Of a DNA stretch of 64,000 nt, positions 44,999 to 52,202 are shown piece by piece. The DNA is from Natrinema versiforme. Lineage in GTDB: Archaea > Halobacteriota > Halobacteria > Halobacteriales > Natrialbaceae. The stretch spans positions 3,038,001-3,102,000 of the forward strand of contig NZ_CP040330.1 in NCBI RefSeq assembly GCF_005576615.1, written 5' to 3'. A program made the position numbers and the translations under genes. Position 1 is the first letter of the stretch. Each line of letters opens with the position of its first letter. A model generated the notes under the pieces. That model was not told the origin of the DNA, searched no databases, and saw nothing but the letters and a program-made list of their open reading frames with translations.

Positions 44999-47146
44999 CT
45001 ATGGCTTCGGGCCTTCTTCCCCAAGCATCCCGTATTTCTCAAGTACTGTGGCGAAGTAGTCCTCAGTCATAACTCGGGGGTTTGAGACCCTGTGGAAATC
45101 TTTGAGGACAAACTGAGCTTCCTTATGTTCTAAACCGTAAGCATGGAATGCTGCAGCGTCAATCTCGGCTTGGATTTCGCGCCTTGCTTCTTCAGTCGTT
45201 GCGGGATCAATTCCTCCTAGACGGTCGCGCATTTCGTCGAATTCATCACCGTAGCAACTCAGTTTAGCCGCCCGTTCTGAAATATAGTGGAACCAGTCAT
45301 CGTCCTCAGAAAGATCAGGCATCTGTGATTCTTTGAACTTATACATGACAATACCGGTGTCTACCTTAGTTCTAAGCAGGTAATCGAGCGGTATCGAGTT
45401 GAGAAGCCCGAGCTTAGCGAACAATTCCTCGTCAGAGAACATCCGGGTATAGAAGTTATGAAGTGGCCTTTCAGAGAGTCCTTCCTCGTAGGGCTGGATC
45501 AGGTAACTAGGGATAGTCAGCAACGTGTTGTGACAGACGATTCCTTTCGGCAGTACCGAGGCGATGAGTGTACGCTCATTAGTGGAATTCGAAATTCGTC
45601 GAATAGCGATTCGGTACTCAGTGGAATCTAGAAGTACGTCATTCTCGGTGAGTGGTTCCCCACGGTGTTGCTCCAGTAGCTCATTGACGAACCCTTTCTG
45701 GGAGCCCGTACCATCAAACGCTTCATAAATGGCCGCCTTAAGATCACGAACAGTTTTCTCCCGCATGCGTTGTTTGGCACTTCGCTCTGGGTCGTTTTGT
45801 TCTTCGACACTCCAGAATTCGGGTTCCTGCACGTCTGTTATGAAGTCCGGAGTATAGGAATATTGGTAAATATTCTTACCACCGTAGACAGGGTAGTCGG
45901 CTTCTGACTTATCCACGAAACGATCTGCATCACTTGTGCGACGGAGTCCCTGATACGGCTCCATGTATCCGGTTGGTGCATCTTTTGGAGCGATAGGTGG
46001 GTTATCGATAATCGATTCAAGGACACTGAGTTTTTGCTCCGATTCAATATACGGGAAGATCCCCGCTTCTGGGGAATACGATTCGAGTACCTTCCGTGGG
46101 ATCCGGACTGCTTTTTCATTGAAGTTCTCGAAGATGGAGAGATTCCCTGATTCATATTTCCCAGAGACATATTCTGTCGAACCACTGTTCTGGAACACTA
46201 CTACGCCGAACTTGTAGCGATCATCAACCTGCTTGAAAATCCCGTGGTTCTCGAAGATTGTCAGTACTTCGAGAGTAGTGTTATTCAACAGGTGGGTTCG
46301 TAGATCTTTACCTGATGCCCCGTTGAAAACCGCGCCAGGAAGAATTTGAGCGACGCGAGAAGAGTCACCCGCAAGCTGGAATACCCGCTCGAAAAAGAGA
46401 GATGAAAGGTCATTCGTGCTGGGATTGACCCGGCCATCAATCACAGGACGCTGGAGGTCGTATGCGGGCGTGTTCTTGAAGTACTCTGCACGGAGTTCCA
46501 TTTCATTCTGGTATTCCTGCCACCCTTCAGCGATATCATCATCTGCTAGGAGCTCCTCTTGGACTTGATCTTTGTCATCTGGTAGTCGTGTCCGAAATGC
46601 CTCATCGTGTTTGGAGAAATAGTCGTCACGAAGCGGCTTGATACGGTCCCATGGAGGGTTTCCGATGACAACATCGAATCCGCCGTCTTCGTACACGGGG
46701 GCGAATTCCAATACCCAGTGAAATGGGCTGAATTCCTTTAATTCCTCTATATCAACATCTTCCAGCCCCGCAGCGTGGAATTGATCTAACACTTTCTCAT
46801 TCAATTCCTGGCTATGAGAATCAACTAGCGATTCAGCAAGCTGGCGCGCATTTTGCGCCTCAGCAGTACTGGTGGCCTTTTGATGGCGTTTGATTGCGTT
46901 GATTACATCCTCATATAACTCCTGTACGCCAGTCCCGACGCCGCCTCCCCAATTGGTGAGGGACGCATCCCCGTCGTCAGTTACTTCTACTAAATTGGTG
47001 AACCCGACAAGGGAATTCCCTTGTCGGATGTTGAAATCGATATTCGGCAGCGGCTCAACCTCCTGTGGTTCGTCTTCAAGATCCGCGACCATCGAGAGCC
47101 ACAACCGAAGTTTACAGATCTCGACCGCCCCCTGGTCAATGTCCAC
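44999..47146 (-). CDS. C-terminal half (C2) of invertible Eco57I-class adenine methyltransferase
   Basis: An intact 715-residue frame, opening with GTG as V/M-DIDQGAVEICKLRLWLSMVADLEDE. It holds the catalytic GNPPWDR motif (NPPW at 163-166) of N6-adenine methyltransferases and a long C-terminal target-recognition region. Motif I is missing here and lies in the N-terminal half on the opposite strand at 47312. The first nine codons are the 27-bp repeat also found in that half, in the same frame. No promoter or ribosome site is evident at 47146, so the half is probably silent in this orientation. After inversion of 47150-48769 it would be fused in frame to give 1,202 residues. Confidence 0.88.
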   Translation of the reverse strand: MDIDQGAVEICKLRLWLSMVADLEDEPQEVEPLPNIDFNIRQGNSLVGFTNLVEVTDDGDASLTNWGGGVGTGVQELYEDVINAIKRHQKATSTAEAQNARQLAESLVDSHSQELNEKVLDQFHAAGLEDVDIEELKEFSPFHWVLEFAPVYEDGGFDVVIGNPPWDRIKPLRDDYFSKHDEAFRTRLPDDKDQVQEELLADDDIAEGWQEYQNEMELRAEYFKNTPAYDLQRPVIDGRVNPSTNDLSSLFFERVFQLAGDSSRVAQILPGAVFNGASGKDLRTHLLNNTTLEVLTIFENHGIFKQVDDRYKFGVVVFQNSGSTEYVSGKYESGNLSIFENFNEKAVRIPRKVLESYSPEAGIFPYIESEQKLSVLESIIDNPPIAPKDAPTGYMEPYQGLRRTSDADRFVDKSEADYPVYGGKNIYQYSYTPDFITDVQEPEFWSVEEQNDPERSAKQRMREKTVRDLKAAIYEAFDGTGSQKGFVNELLEQHRGEPLTENDVLLDSTEYRIAIRRISNSTNERTLIASVLPKGIVCHNTLLTIPSYLIQPYEEGLSERPLHNFYTRMFSDEELFAKLGLLNSIPLDYLLRTKVDTGIVMYKFKESQMPDLSEDDDWFHYISERAAKLSCYGDEFDEMRDRLGGIDPATTEEARREIQAEIDAAAFHAYGLEHKEAQFVLKDFHRVSNPRVMTEDYFATVLEKYGMLGEEGPKP
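47081..47122 (-). repeat. 42-bp direct repeat at start of C2 cassette
   Basis: Identical to 35584-35625 and adjoining the 27-bp inverted repeat at base 47123 without a gap. See the C1 entry. Confidence 0.85.
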
Positions 47147-47149
47147 CCC
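47123..47149 (-). repeat. 27-bp inverted repeat, C2 side (switch site)
   Basis: Perfect reverse complement of 48770-48796; the flanking bases differ on both sides. It encodes GVDIDQGAV in frame with C2. The core GGACATTGACC is an imperfect dyad, as expected of a recombinase site. Confidence 0.9.
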
Positions 47150-47311
47150 CAGTAGCCGTGACTTCCCTCACAGAAATACCAAGAGACTACTGGCAGAGTG
47201 GACTTACTTCAGGACATTACGAATATATACTCTGCACAGTGGTAATCAATTCAGAGTGAATAGTCGATAGAGTGACCACCACTTATGGCAAAAGAGGGGA
47301 TTGCATAGAGT

Positions 47312-48856
47312 ATGACTCTCCAGCAGATCACTGCGAATGATATCGCAGGCTGGGACTCTCTCCAAGATATCGCTAACTCGTTCGAGAAACGCGGGTTAAA
47401 GCCGCGTCCGAACCTTGGAGATGACAGCCAACTCGTTCTTCAGCTCGGTGACGACGAATTTGTCGTACTCGTCAACGCAGGCCCGGGTGAATCAGCTACG
47501 GACTTCAAGCCCGACAATCGTTCCCGGCATACGAACCTCGTCGCTACGAACGACTTCGAGGAGTTTACCTTCCTAACACGGATTCGCAGTTGGGAAGGCC
47601 AGCAGCACGGCCGGATCAAGCACCAGAAAATCTCGTTCAGCAAAGACCAGTTCACGCGGGACAGCGGGGAGAAGAATACCGTGCTGAAGAAGCTCAATTC
47701 GATTGAGTACGGTTCTTCTGCCGCGATTTACGACACGCTGTACGACACACAGCAGGTGGTAAAAGAGTTCTACGAAGAGTTCGAGGATCTCCGCACCGAT
47801 CTCGTTCAAGAGGTGTCCGGTGTTCCGGATGACCGTGGTGACGCTAAGCAACGCTACGTGCAGGTCATCCTTGACCGGATGATCTTCCTGTACTTCATCC
47901 AGGAGAAGCGTCTGTTGGATCGCAATCCGAACTACCTGCACGAACAGCCTAGTGACGTCGTAGATGATGGTGATGACCGGTACGAGAACTTCTACCGGCC
48001 ACTGTTCTTCGAATACCTCGCAGAAGACAAGCAGAACCCCAACTTCGGCAGTCTCCCCTACCTGAATGGGGGGTTGTTCGCCAAGAACCCTGTTGAGGAA
48101 GAATTCCCAGACGCGAAACTCGGTGAATCCGCTGAAGAGACGAACCAGCTCTTCGATGACATCTTGGACTTCCTATCTGGATGGAACTGGAACGTAGACG
48201 AGCGTCTTGACATCGTTGACCCGAAGAACCTCTCACCCGCCATTCTCGGCCACATCTTTGAGCAGACTGTCAACCAGAAGGAGATGGGCGCGTACTACAC
48301 GCCTGAAGAGATCACCGGCTTCATGTCCCGCCGGACGATCCACCCGTATCTGCTTGACCAACTCAACGACGCTGTCGATGCCGAATACGACGAAATTGAC
48401 GATGTGTTCGGTTTCCCTAGTGTAGAAGCCAGCAGTGCGGGAGAAGCGGTCGCGGATGGCGGAACGATGACACGGCAAATGCCCGCTGAGAACGTGAAGA
48501 CGAAGCATATCGAAGCGCTGTACCATGATATCCTGAAAGAGGCGCACATCCTCGATCCTGCGGTCGGTAGTGGTGCGTTCTTACTTGCTGCACAGGATGT
48601 GCTCGTGGACATTTACATGCAGTGCATCGAGTACTTCCAGCAGCTCGAACAGGAAGGGAAGGGTTGGGAGTTGGACTCTCGTACCCGCGACGAACTGGAG
48701 GAGATTAATGAAGGGCAGGGTGGGGCGTCACTGTACGCGAAGCGCACGGTGATTCTGAATAATCTGTACGGGGTGGACATTGACCAGGGGGCGGTCAGCC
48801 CCCTCTCATTGCGGCTCCCGTTCGGGAGCATCCGCGGGTTGACGCGGACCGGCTAA
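47312..48856 (+). CDS. N-terminal half of invertible Eco57I-class adenine methyltransferase
   Basis: A 514-residue frame. Residues 1-486 are true methyltransferase sequence: an N-terminal domain (LVLQLGDDEFVVLVNAGPGE), a helical region with RYVQVILDRMIFLYFIQEK, LGHIFEQTVNQKEMGAYYTPEEI, and SAM motif I DPAVGSG at 415-421. At GVDIDQGAV the frame enters the 27-bp repeat and then 19 unrelated residues (SPLSLRLPFG and on) to a stop, so the catalytic NPPW motif is absent. A TATA-like ATATATAC at about 47223 and a GAGGGG ribosome site sit inside the invertible segment, so gene and promoter would flip together. In the flipped state the start would map to 48607 and the gene would read through 44999. 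Confidence 0.88.
   Translation: MTLQQITANDIAGWDSLQDIANSFEKRGLKPRPNLGDDSQLVLQLGDDEFVVLVNAGPGESATDFKPDNRSRHTNLVATNDFEEFTFLTRIRSWEGQQHGRIKHQKISFSKDQFTRDSGEKNTVLKKLNSIEYGSSAAIYDTLYDTQQVVKEFYEEFEDLRTDLVQEVSGVPDDRGDAKQRYVQVILDRMIFLYFIQEKRLLDRNPNYLHEQPSDVVDDGDDRYENFYRPLFFEYLAEDKQNPNFGSLPYLNGGLFAKNPVEEEFPDAKLGESAEETNQLFDDILDFLSGWNWNVDERLDIVDPKNLSPAILGHIFEQTVNQKEMGAYYTPEEITGFMSRRTIHPYLLDQLNDAVDAEYDEIDDVFGFPSVEASSAGEAVADGGTMTRQMPAENVKTKHIEALYHDILKEAHILDPAVGSGAFLLAAQDVLVDIYMQCIEYFQQLEQEGKGWELDSRTRDELEEINEGQGGASLYAKRTVILNNLYGVDIDQGAVSPLSLRLPFGSIRGLTRTG
48770..48796 (+). repeat. 27-bp inverted repeat, N side (switch site)
   Basis: Exact inverted copy of 47123-47149, in frame within the N-terminal half (GVDIDQGAV). 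The 1,620 bp between the copies contain the promoter and first 486 codons of the methyltransferase. Confidence 0.9.
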
Positions 48857-48942
48857 ACATCTATCGACAGCACAGTCACACGCTCCCTACGCGTCAAACC
48901 CGTACCGGGTTGCTCCCGAAACCACTCAACGGCAACCCGATT

Positions 48943-49089
48943 ATGGACATCGAACTCACCTGCACCGAATGCGAATCGACAATCAAACACACCGACGATG
49001 GTGACCGTGAGACAAACCACACAGCGACATGCGGATCATGCGGTGCGACGTTCGCGGTCACTGTCACACCGCTCACAGCACCACAATGA
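48943..49089 (+). CDS. Small zinc-ribbon protein
   Basis: A 48-residue protein, MDIELTCTECESTIKHTDDG, with two CxxC knuckles (C7/C10 and C30/C33) forming a zinc ribbon. Its stop overlaps the next start (ATGA), so it is coupled to the HalOD1 gene. Such ribbons are common beside regulators in haloarchaeal elements. Confidence 0.7.
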   Translation: MDIELTCTECESTIKHTDDGDRETNHTATCGSCGATFAVTVTPLTAPQ

Positions 49090-49301
49090 CCCCCGAGATC
49101 GTACACGACATTCTCGACTCGGTCACCGACACGACCTGCCGCGACGCAGACGAACTCCCGCCACTGCACGACGCCGTGGACGTCGAGGCGCTCGACAAGC
49201 TCGTAAACGACGTCGAAAAGATCGAATTCGAGTACGCCGGGCACACAGTCGTTGTCACGGAGGGAGACACGCACGTCAGTCTCGACGACCGGAGTTGCTG
49301 A
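49086..49301 (+). CDS. HalOD1-domain protein
   Basis: A 71-residue protein, MTPEIVHDILDSVTDTTCRDADELPPLHDAVDVEALDKLV, then EFEYAGHTVVVTEGD. The PPLHDAVDxxALDKL followed by F-YAGH-VVV pattern is the haloarchaeal output domain HalOD1, thought to act in regulation. Coupled by ATGA overlap to the zinc-ribbon gene. Confidence 0.8.
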   Translation: MTPEIVHDILDSVTDTTCRDADELPPLHDAVDVEALDKLVNDVEKIEFEYAGHTVVVTEGDTHVSLDDRSC

Positions 49302-49346
49302 CCGACGCTCGTACGCTCGTGCGTGTCTTCGTTCTCACTTACTCGC

Positions 49347-49386
49347 GTACCTGGGTACGTACGTGCTCGTGTACATGAGCACGTAC
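49347..49386 (+). repeat. GTAC-rich palindromic array, copy 3
   Basis: Contains GTACCTGGGTACGTAC and GTGTACATGAGCACGTAC. It lies between the ends of the HalOD1 gene and the micro-membrane gene. Confidence 0.6.
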
Positions 49387-49403
49387 ATCTGCCCGGACCC
49401 CGG

Positions 49404-49514
49404 TCAGAACCCGCCTACGTACCCGATGACACCGATCACGATCATTCCAATACCCACGAGGAGAAGAACGGCTTGCCGTGGTCCGACGACGCTCGTGACG
49501 TTCTTCACGGTCAT
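49404..49514 (-). CDS. Micro-membrane protein, paralogue 2
   Basis: A 36-residue protein, MTVKNVTSVVGPRQAVLLLV and on, single span. It matches the product at 35945-36052 along its length (NV-(T/R)-VV-PRQ, then a hydrophobic run with G-MIVIG). Conservation between two loci argues that both are genes. Function unknown. Confidence 0.6.
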   Translation of the reverse strand: MTVKNVTSVVGPRQAVLLLVGIGMIVIGVIGYVGGF

Positions 49515-49856
49515 GTCACGAGTTTAGACCCGAATCCTCTTAATAATCACTTACGAACACGTTGAGTGCCCACCGTCGTCGAAACCGCGTGGTGGGCGCG
49601 TGACGAGACCGACCCCGAAACGAGGGACAGCACGGGTAAGGTGCAACGGTCCCGTCACGCGGCACTCCGGTCACCCGGAGCACTCCGAGATTACTGACCG
49701 TTCCCCAAAGGCCTGTCGACACGACCAACCCCGCGTATCTTCGCACCCCCGAACAACAGGGTTCGGGAGTCCAAACCCGGCAGTACGCATCACCGAACTA
49801 CAGTAATGCCAGTGGAAATACCTATGAACGCCCGGGCAATGTTTCTCTGTAGTAGT
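49515..49856. other. Intergenic region
   Basis: About 340 bp. A short inverted segment (CACTCCGGTCACCCGGAGCACTCCG, written in parts: CTCCGG at about 49666 and CCGGAG at about 49675) may form a hairpin. No gene is seen. Confidence 0.35.
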
Positions 49857-50189
49857 ATGGAGCACGTGGGTGATCGGGGAGAGAAGAAGGAACTCCGGAA
49901 GGAGCACCCCAGCGGGTGGCTCTACCTCACGCAGCACGACGCGATCCCGATCCTTGTAGACGCGTTGCTCGATCTTCCACCGAACCGCGAGTTCAACAAA
50001 ACCGAACTCGCAGAACACGCTGGCGTCACGCGACAGACCGTCGGCATCTACACTGACATCCTCCTTGAGGTCGAACTCATCGAGGAGATCCCGGACACGT
50101 CTCCGCGTCGATACCGGGTCGCAGACAGCGACGTCGTCCGCGAACTCTTCAAGTTGAACAGCGCGCTCAACAGCGTCGGCGACAAGTAG
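49857..50189 (+). CDS. Winged-helix regulator
   Basis: A 110-residue protein starting MEHVGDRGEKKELRKEHP. The winged helix lies at about 25-85 (PILVDALLDLPPNREFNKTELAEHAGVTRQTVGIYTDILLEVELIEEIP), followed by a short helical tail. Probable element regulator. The ATG at 49857 gives the family's usual N-terminus; longer in-frame starts exist. Confidence 0.75.
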   Translation: MEHVGDRGEKKELRKEHPSGWLYLTQHDAIPILVDALLDLPPNREFNKTELAEHAGVTRQTVGIYTDILLEVELIEEIPDTSPRRYRVADSDVVRELFKLNSALNSVGDK

Positions 50190-50250
50190 CAACAGTCCGC
50201 GAGGAACAGGAGGAGTCGATAAGGGCTGAAATCCATCTGGGTTCGTTCTC

Positions 50251-50296
50251 GTGTACATGAGCACGTACGCACTCACGTACCTGAGTACGTACACGA
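50251..50296 (+). repeat. GTAC-rich palindromic array, copy 4
   Basis: Contains GTGTACATGAGCACGTAC (18 bases identical to part of the 49347 array) and GTACCTGAGTACGTAC. It lies just upstream of the promoter of the 50355 gene. Confidence 0.6.
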
Positions 50297-50310
50297 CCAC
50301 CGACCCGCGT

Positions 50311-50327
50311 ATCTGTCGCTTAAACCA
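50311..50327 (+). promoter_or_regulatory. Twin promoter element, copy 1
   Basis: TATCTGTCGCTTAAACC ends 27 bases before the ATG at 50355. The same word with one change ends 28 bases before the ATG at 50909. TTAAA is at TATA-box distance for a leaderless transcript. Confidence 0.6.
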
Positions 50328-50354
50328 CGCATAGGCGTACGACCGGACGCACTC

Positions 50355-50858
50355 ATGGACAGCACCGAACTCGACTCTCTCGACCGCATCGAACTCGGTC
50401 ACCGTATCAACACCGCAGAATCCAAAATAATGGCGCGCGCCTACCATACCGGCCGCGACGGGTTCGAACCCGTAATCGTACATGGTGACCGGCGGACCAA
50501 CTGGGGAGCGTTCATCAACGGCGACGAACTCAGCATCCCAGGAGGCACACTCACCCCGTCAACCGACAGTACAAACGACTGTAGGTTAGCAGACGTGGTG
50601 AAACCTACGACGATTCGGAGAGTCGTGGACAAGCTCGTGACTCGGGACGGGCTCACACGCGACGAAGCCCGCGCAGGGATGCTGTACGACGCGTTCGATT
50701 CGTCCGCGGGCGAAGTTGCTGACCGGGTCGGGATCAACGAGGACAACGTCGAATCGGTCGTCACGACAGCAAATGCGAAACTCTCTGGTGAGGTGTCACT
50801 GAAGGGGTCGGAGCAACTCGTGTCCACGGTCTCTGTTGACCCGGCGGACGCACGCTAA
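50355..50858 (+). CDS. Hypothetical protein with HTH-like end
   Basis: A 167-residue protein, MDSTELDSLDRIELGHRINTAESK. The C-terminal part (RDEARAGMLYDAFDSSAGEVADRVGINEDNVESVV) looks like a helix-turn-helix. Not recognised. Shares its promoter word with the 50909 gene, so the two are probably co-regulated. Confidence 0.6.
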   Translation: MDSTELDSLDRIELGHRINTAESKIMARAYHTGRDGFEPVIVHGDRRTNWGAFINGDELSIPGGTLTPSTDSTNDCRLADVVKPTTIRRVVDKLVTRDGLTRDEARAGMLYDAFDSSAGEVADRVGINEDNVESVVTTANAKLSGEVSLKGSEQLVSTVSVDPADAR

Positions 50859-50863
50859 CCCGG

Positions 50864-50880
50864 TATCTGTCTCTTAAACC
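50864..50880 (+). promoter_or_regulatory. Twin promoter element, copy 2
   Basis: TATCTGTCTCTTAAACC, one base different from the copy at 50311, with the same spacing to the start codon (ATG 50909). Confidence 0.6.
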
Positions 50881-50908
50881 GAACGTGCCGGTACGTCCGC
50901 GTGTAGTC

Positions 50909-51187
50909 ATGGAACTGGAAGATCACCGCGAACACGAACTCGTCAAGGACCGACTCTTACTGACAGCGGGCGTCGGAGCGCTCGTCGGCGCGTCACTCGC
51001 GTCGCTCGTCACGTACCTGGTGCTCACCGCACCGACCGGCACAGCCGTCACGACCGGCCCCGCGGTCCCGGACGTGCCCGCCGAAGTGTGGGCCCCGGTT
51101 GCCGCGTTCGCCGGTCTCGCATGGGCGTGTTACGGGTACGTGCAGGTGCGCGGCGAGTGGCGGGATCTCGGGGTTCTCGACTCGTGA
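50909..51187 (+). CDS. Small two-span membrane protein
   Basis: A 92-residue protein starting MELEDHREHELVKDRLLLTA with two hydrophobic segments (about 18-40 and 60-78). The start is fixed by the promoter word 28 bases upstream. Its stop overlaps by 4 bp the GTG of the following frame. Not recognised. Confidence 0.6.
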   Translation: MELEDHREHELVKDRLLLTAGVGALVGASLASLVTYLVLTAPTGTAVTTGPAVPDVPAEVWAPVAAFAGLAWACYGYVQVRGEWRDLGVLDS

Positions 51188-51436
51188 CCACGGGCAAGCA
51201 ACTCCCCAACGACGCGGTCGGAGACGTCGTCTCGCTCGAAATCGGCCCGCTGCACGGTGAAGTGAAAATCCACTCGTACGAACCCGAGTGGACCACAGTC
51301 ATAACCCAACCGCGTACACGTCCGCGCCAGCTCCCGCACGTCAAACCGCAAAGAGGGAATCGTCGGGACTGTCGAGTTCACCGTAACGGAAGGGGAGTGG
51401 CGGGAACTGAACCGCTCGGTGCGAACGGAGAATTGA
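51184..51436 (+). pseudogene. Small protein gene with a likely frameshift
   Basis: From the GTG at 51184 a protein-like stretch (MTTGKQLPNDAVGDVVSLEI, then HGEVKIHSYEPEWTTVIT) runs to about 51306. The natural continuation (NRVHVRASS, then EGIVGTVEFTVTEGEWRELNRSV) lies in the next frame and ends with TGA at 51434-51436. One indel in the CCCAACCG stretch would join them. Real decay or sequence error cannot be told apart here. Confidence 0.45.
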
Positions 51437-51500
51437 CCGTGCTTGACAGGCTCCGTACGGCCGTGCAGGCGGTTCCGGGCGGCGCGTATGAATCGCTCGC

Positions 51501-51701
51501 GTGCGTGCGGCGCGTACGAAGTGGCGGCACTGGCGGCTCGTGAGAGCCTACATGCGCGTCGCACACGAACGACGAGGGAACGGCCGCACGTCGGTGCGCG
51601 GCGGGTTCGTCAACCACCTAATTGCGCTCGACCAGCTGCAGCAAGACGGACTCCTCACCATTGAGGACGGCGACGTCGAATGGCAGTGGCCGGACGAGTG
51701 A
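51501..51701 (+). CDS. Hypothetical small basic protein
   Basis: A 66-residue frame from a GTG at 51501. The second half (GGFVNHLIALDQLQQDGLLTIEDGDVEWQWPDE) is convincing; the basic first half less so, and the true start is uncertain. No family recognised. Confidence 0.4.
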   Translation: MRAARTKWRHWRLVRAYMRVAHERRGNGRTSVRGGFVNHLIALDQLQQDGLLTIEDGDVEWQWPDE

Positions 51702-51740
51702 ATCGGTACTCCCTTCTCCCAGTATTCCGACTCTCCAGGC

Positions 51741-51968
51741 GTGACGTTCGACTCCGGTGACCGCGTCCGGATCGACATCCCCGACGAGACGGACGTTGAC
51801 CATGACCTGCACGGTGAGCACGGCCGCGTCGTCGAAGTGATCAGTGACGACGGAAGCACAGTGACCGGCCGCGACGCTGACAACGACTTGTACCGCGTCG
51901 CGTTGGACGGCGGGCGGACGGTGGACGTTCGGGCGCGGGACGTGCGACCACCACTCGACGACGCGTGA
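51741..51968 (+). CDS. Small SH3-barrel-like protein
   Basis: A 75-residue protein, MTFDSGDRVRIDIPDETDVDHD, then HGRVVEVISDDGS and YRVALDGGRTVDVRARDVRPP. The spacing GDRVRI, HGRVVEV, YRVALDGG resembles KOW/SH3-type small barrels of haloarchaea. Start is a GTG. Nucleic-acid binding is possible but not shown. Confidence 0.65.
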   Translation: MTFDSGDRVRIDIPDETDVDHDLHGEHGRVVEVISDDGSTVTGRDADNDLYRVALDGGRTVDVRARDVRPPLDDA

Positions 51969-52042
51969 GCGACCGGATTCTCTGTCACTGACCGGGGTGG
52001 GCGGCTGTTCTCAACGGTATCGACACCAGCGCGTGTCCTATC

Positions 52043-52167
52043 ACTACTTTCTCCAAGTAGTAATGCGGGGAAACCCGGGGGTGGGTGGATGGGGGTGGGG
52101 AGGGGGATGTTTAAGAGAGGGGGTGCCCCCTCCCCCCATTACCATACCCCCGTGTAACCCCGCATTA
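52043..52167. other. Structured G-rich region, candidate origin
   Basis: Nested elements: a hairpin ACTACTT/AAGTAGT (52043-52049 and 52055-52061); a perfect 10-bp inverted repeat TAATGCGGGG (52061-52070) with CCCCGCATTA (52158-52167); a G-quadruplex-type run at 52077-52106 with tracts of 5, 3, 5, 4 and 5 G separated by one to five bases; and a GGGGG/CCCCC hairpin near 52119-52131. The whole 51969-52202 gap has no gene. It stands about 2.5 kb before the replication operon. Confidence 0.5.
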
Positions 52168-52202
52168 TACAGAGGAGAATCAACCCGCACCGAATGTGAC
52201 CG

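Noticed and set aside
29694-48796. A complete DISARM or BREX system
   Set aside because: Only the helicase and the methylase are present; no DrmA, DrmB, DrmC, BrxC, PglZ or BrxL-type gene was found in the window.
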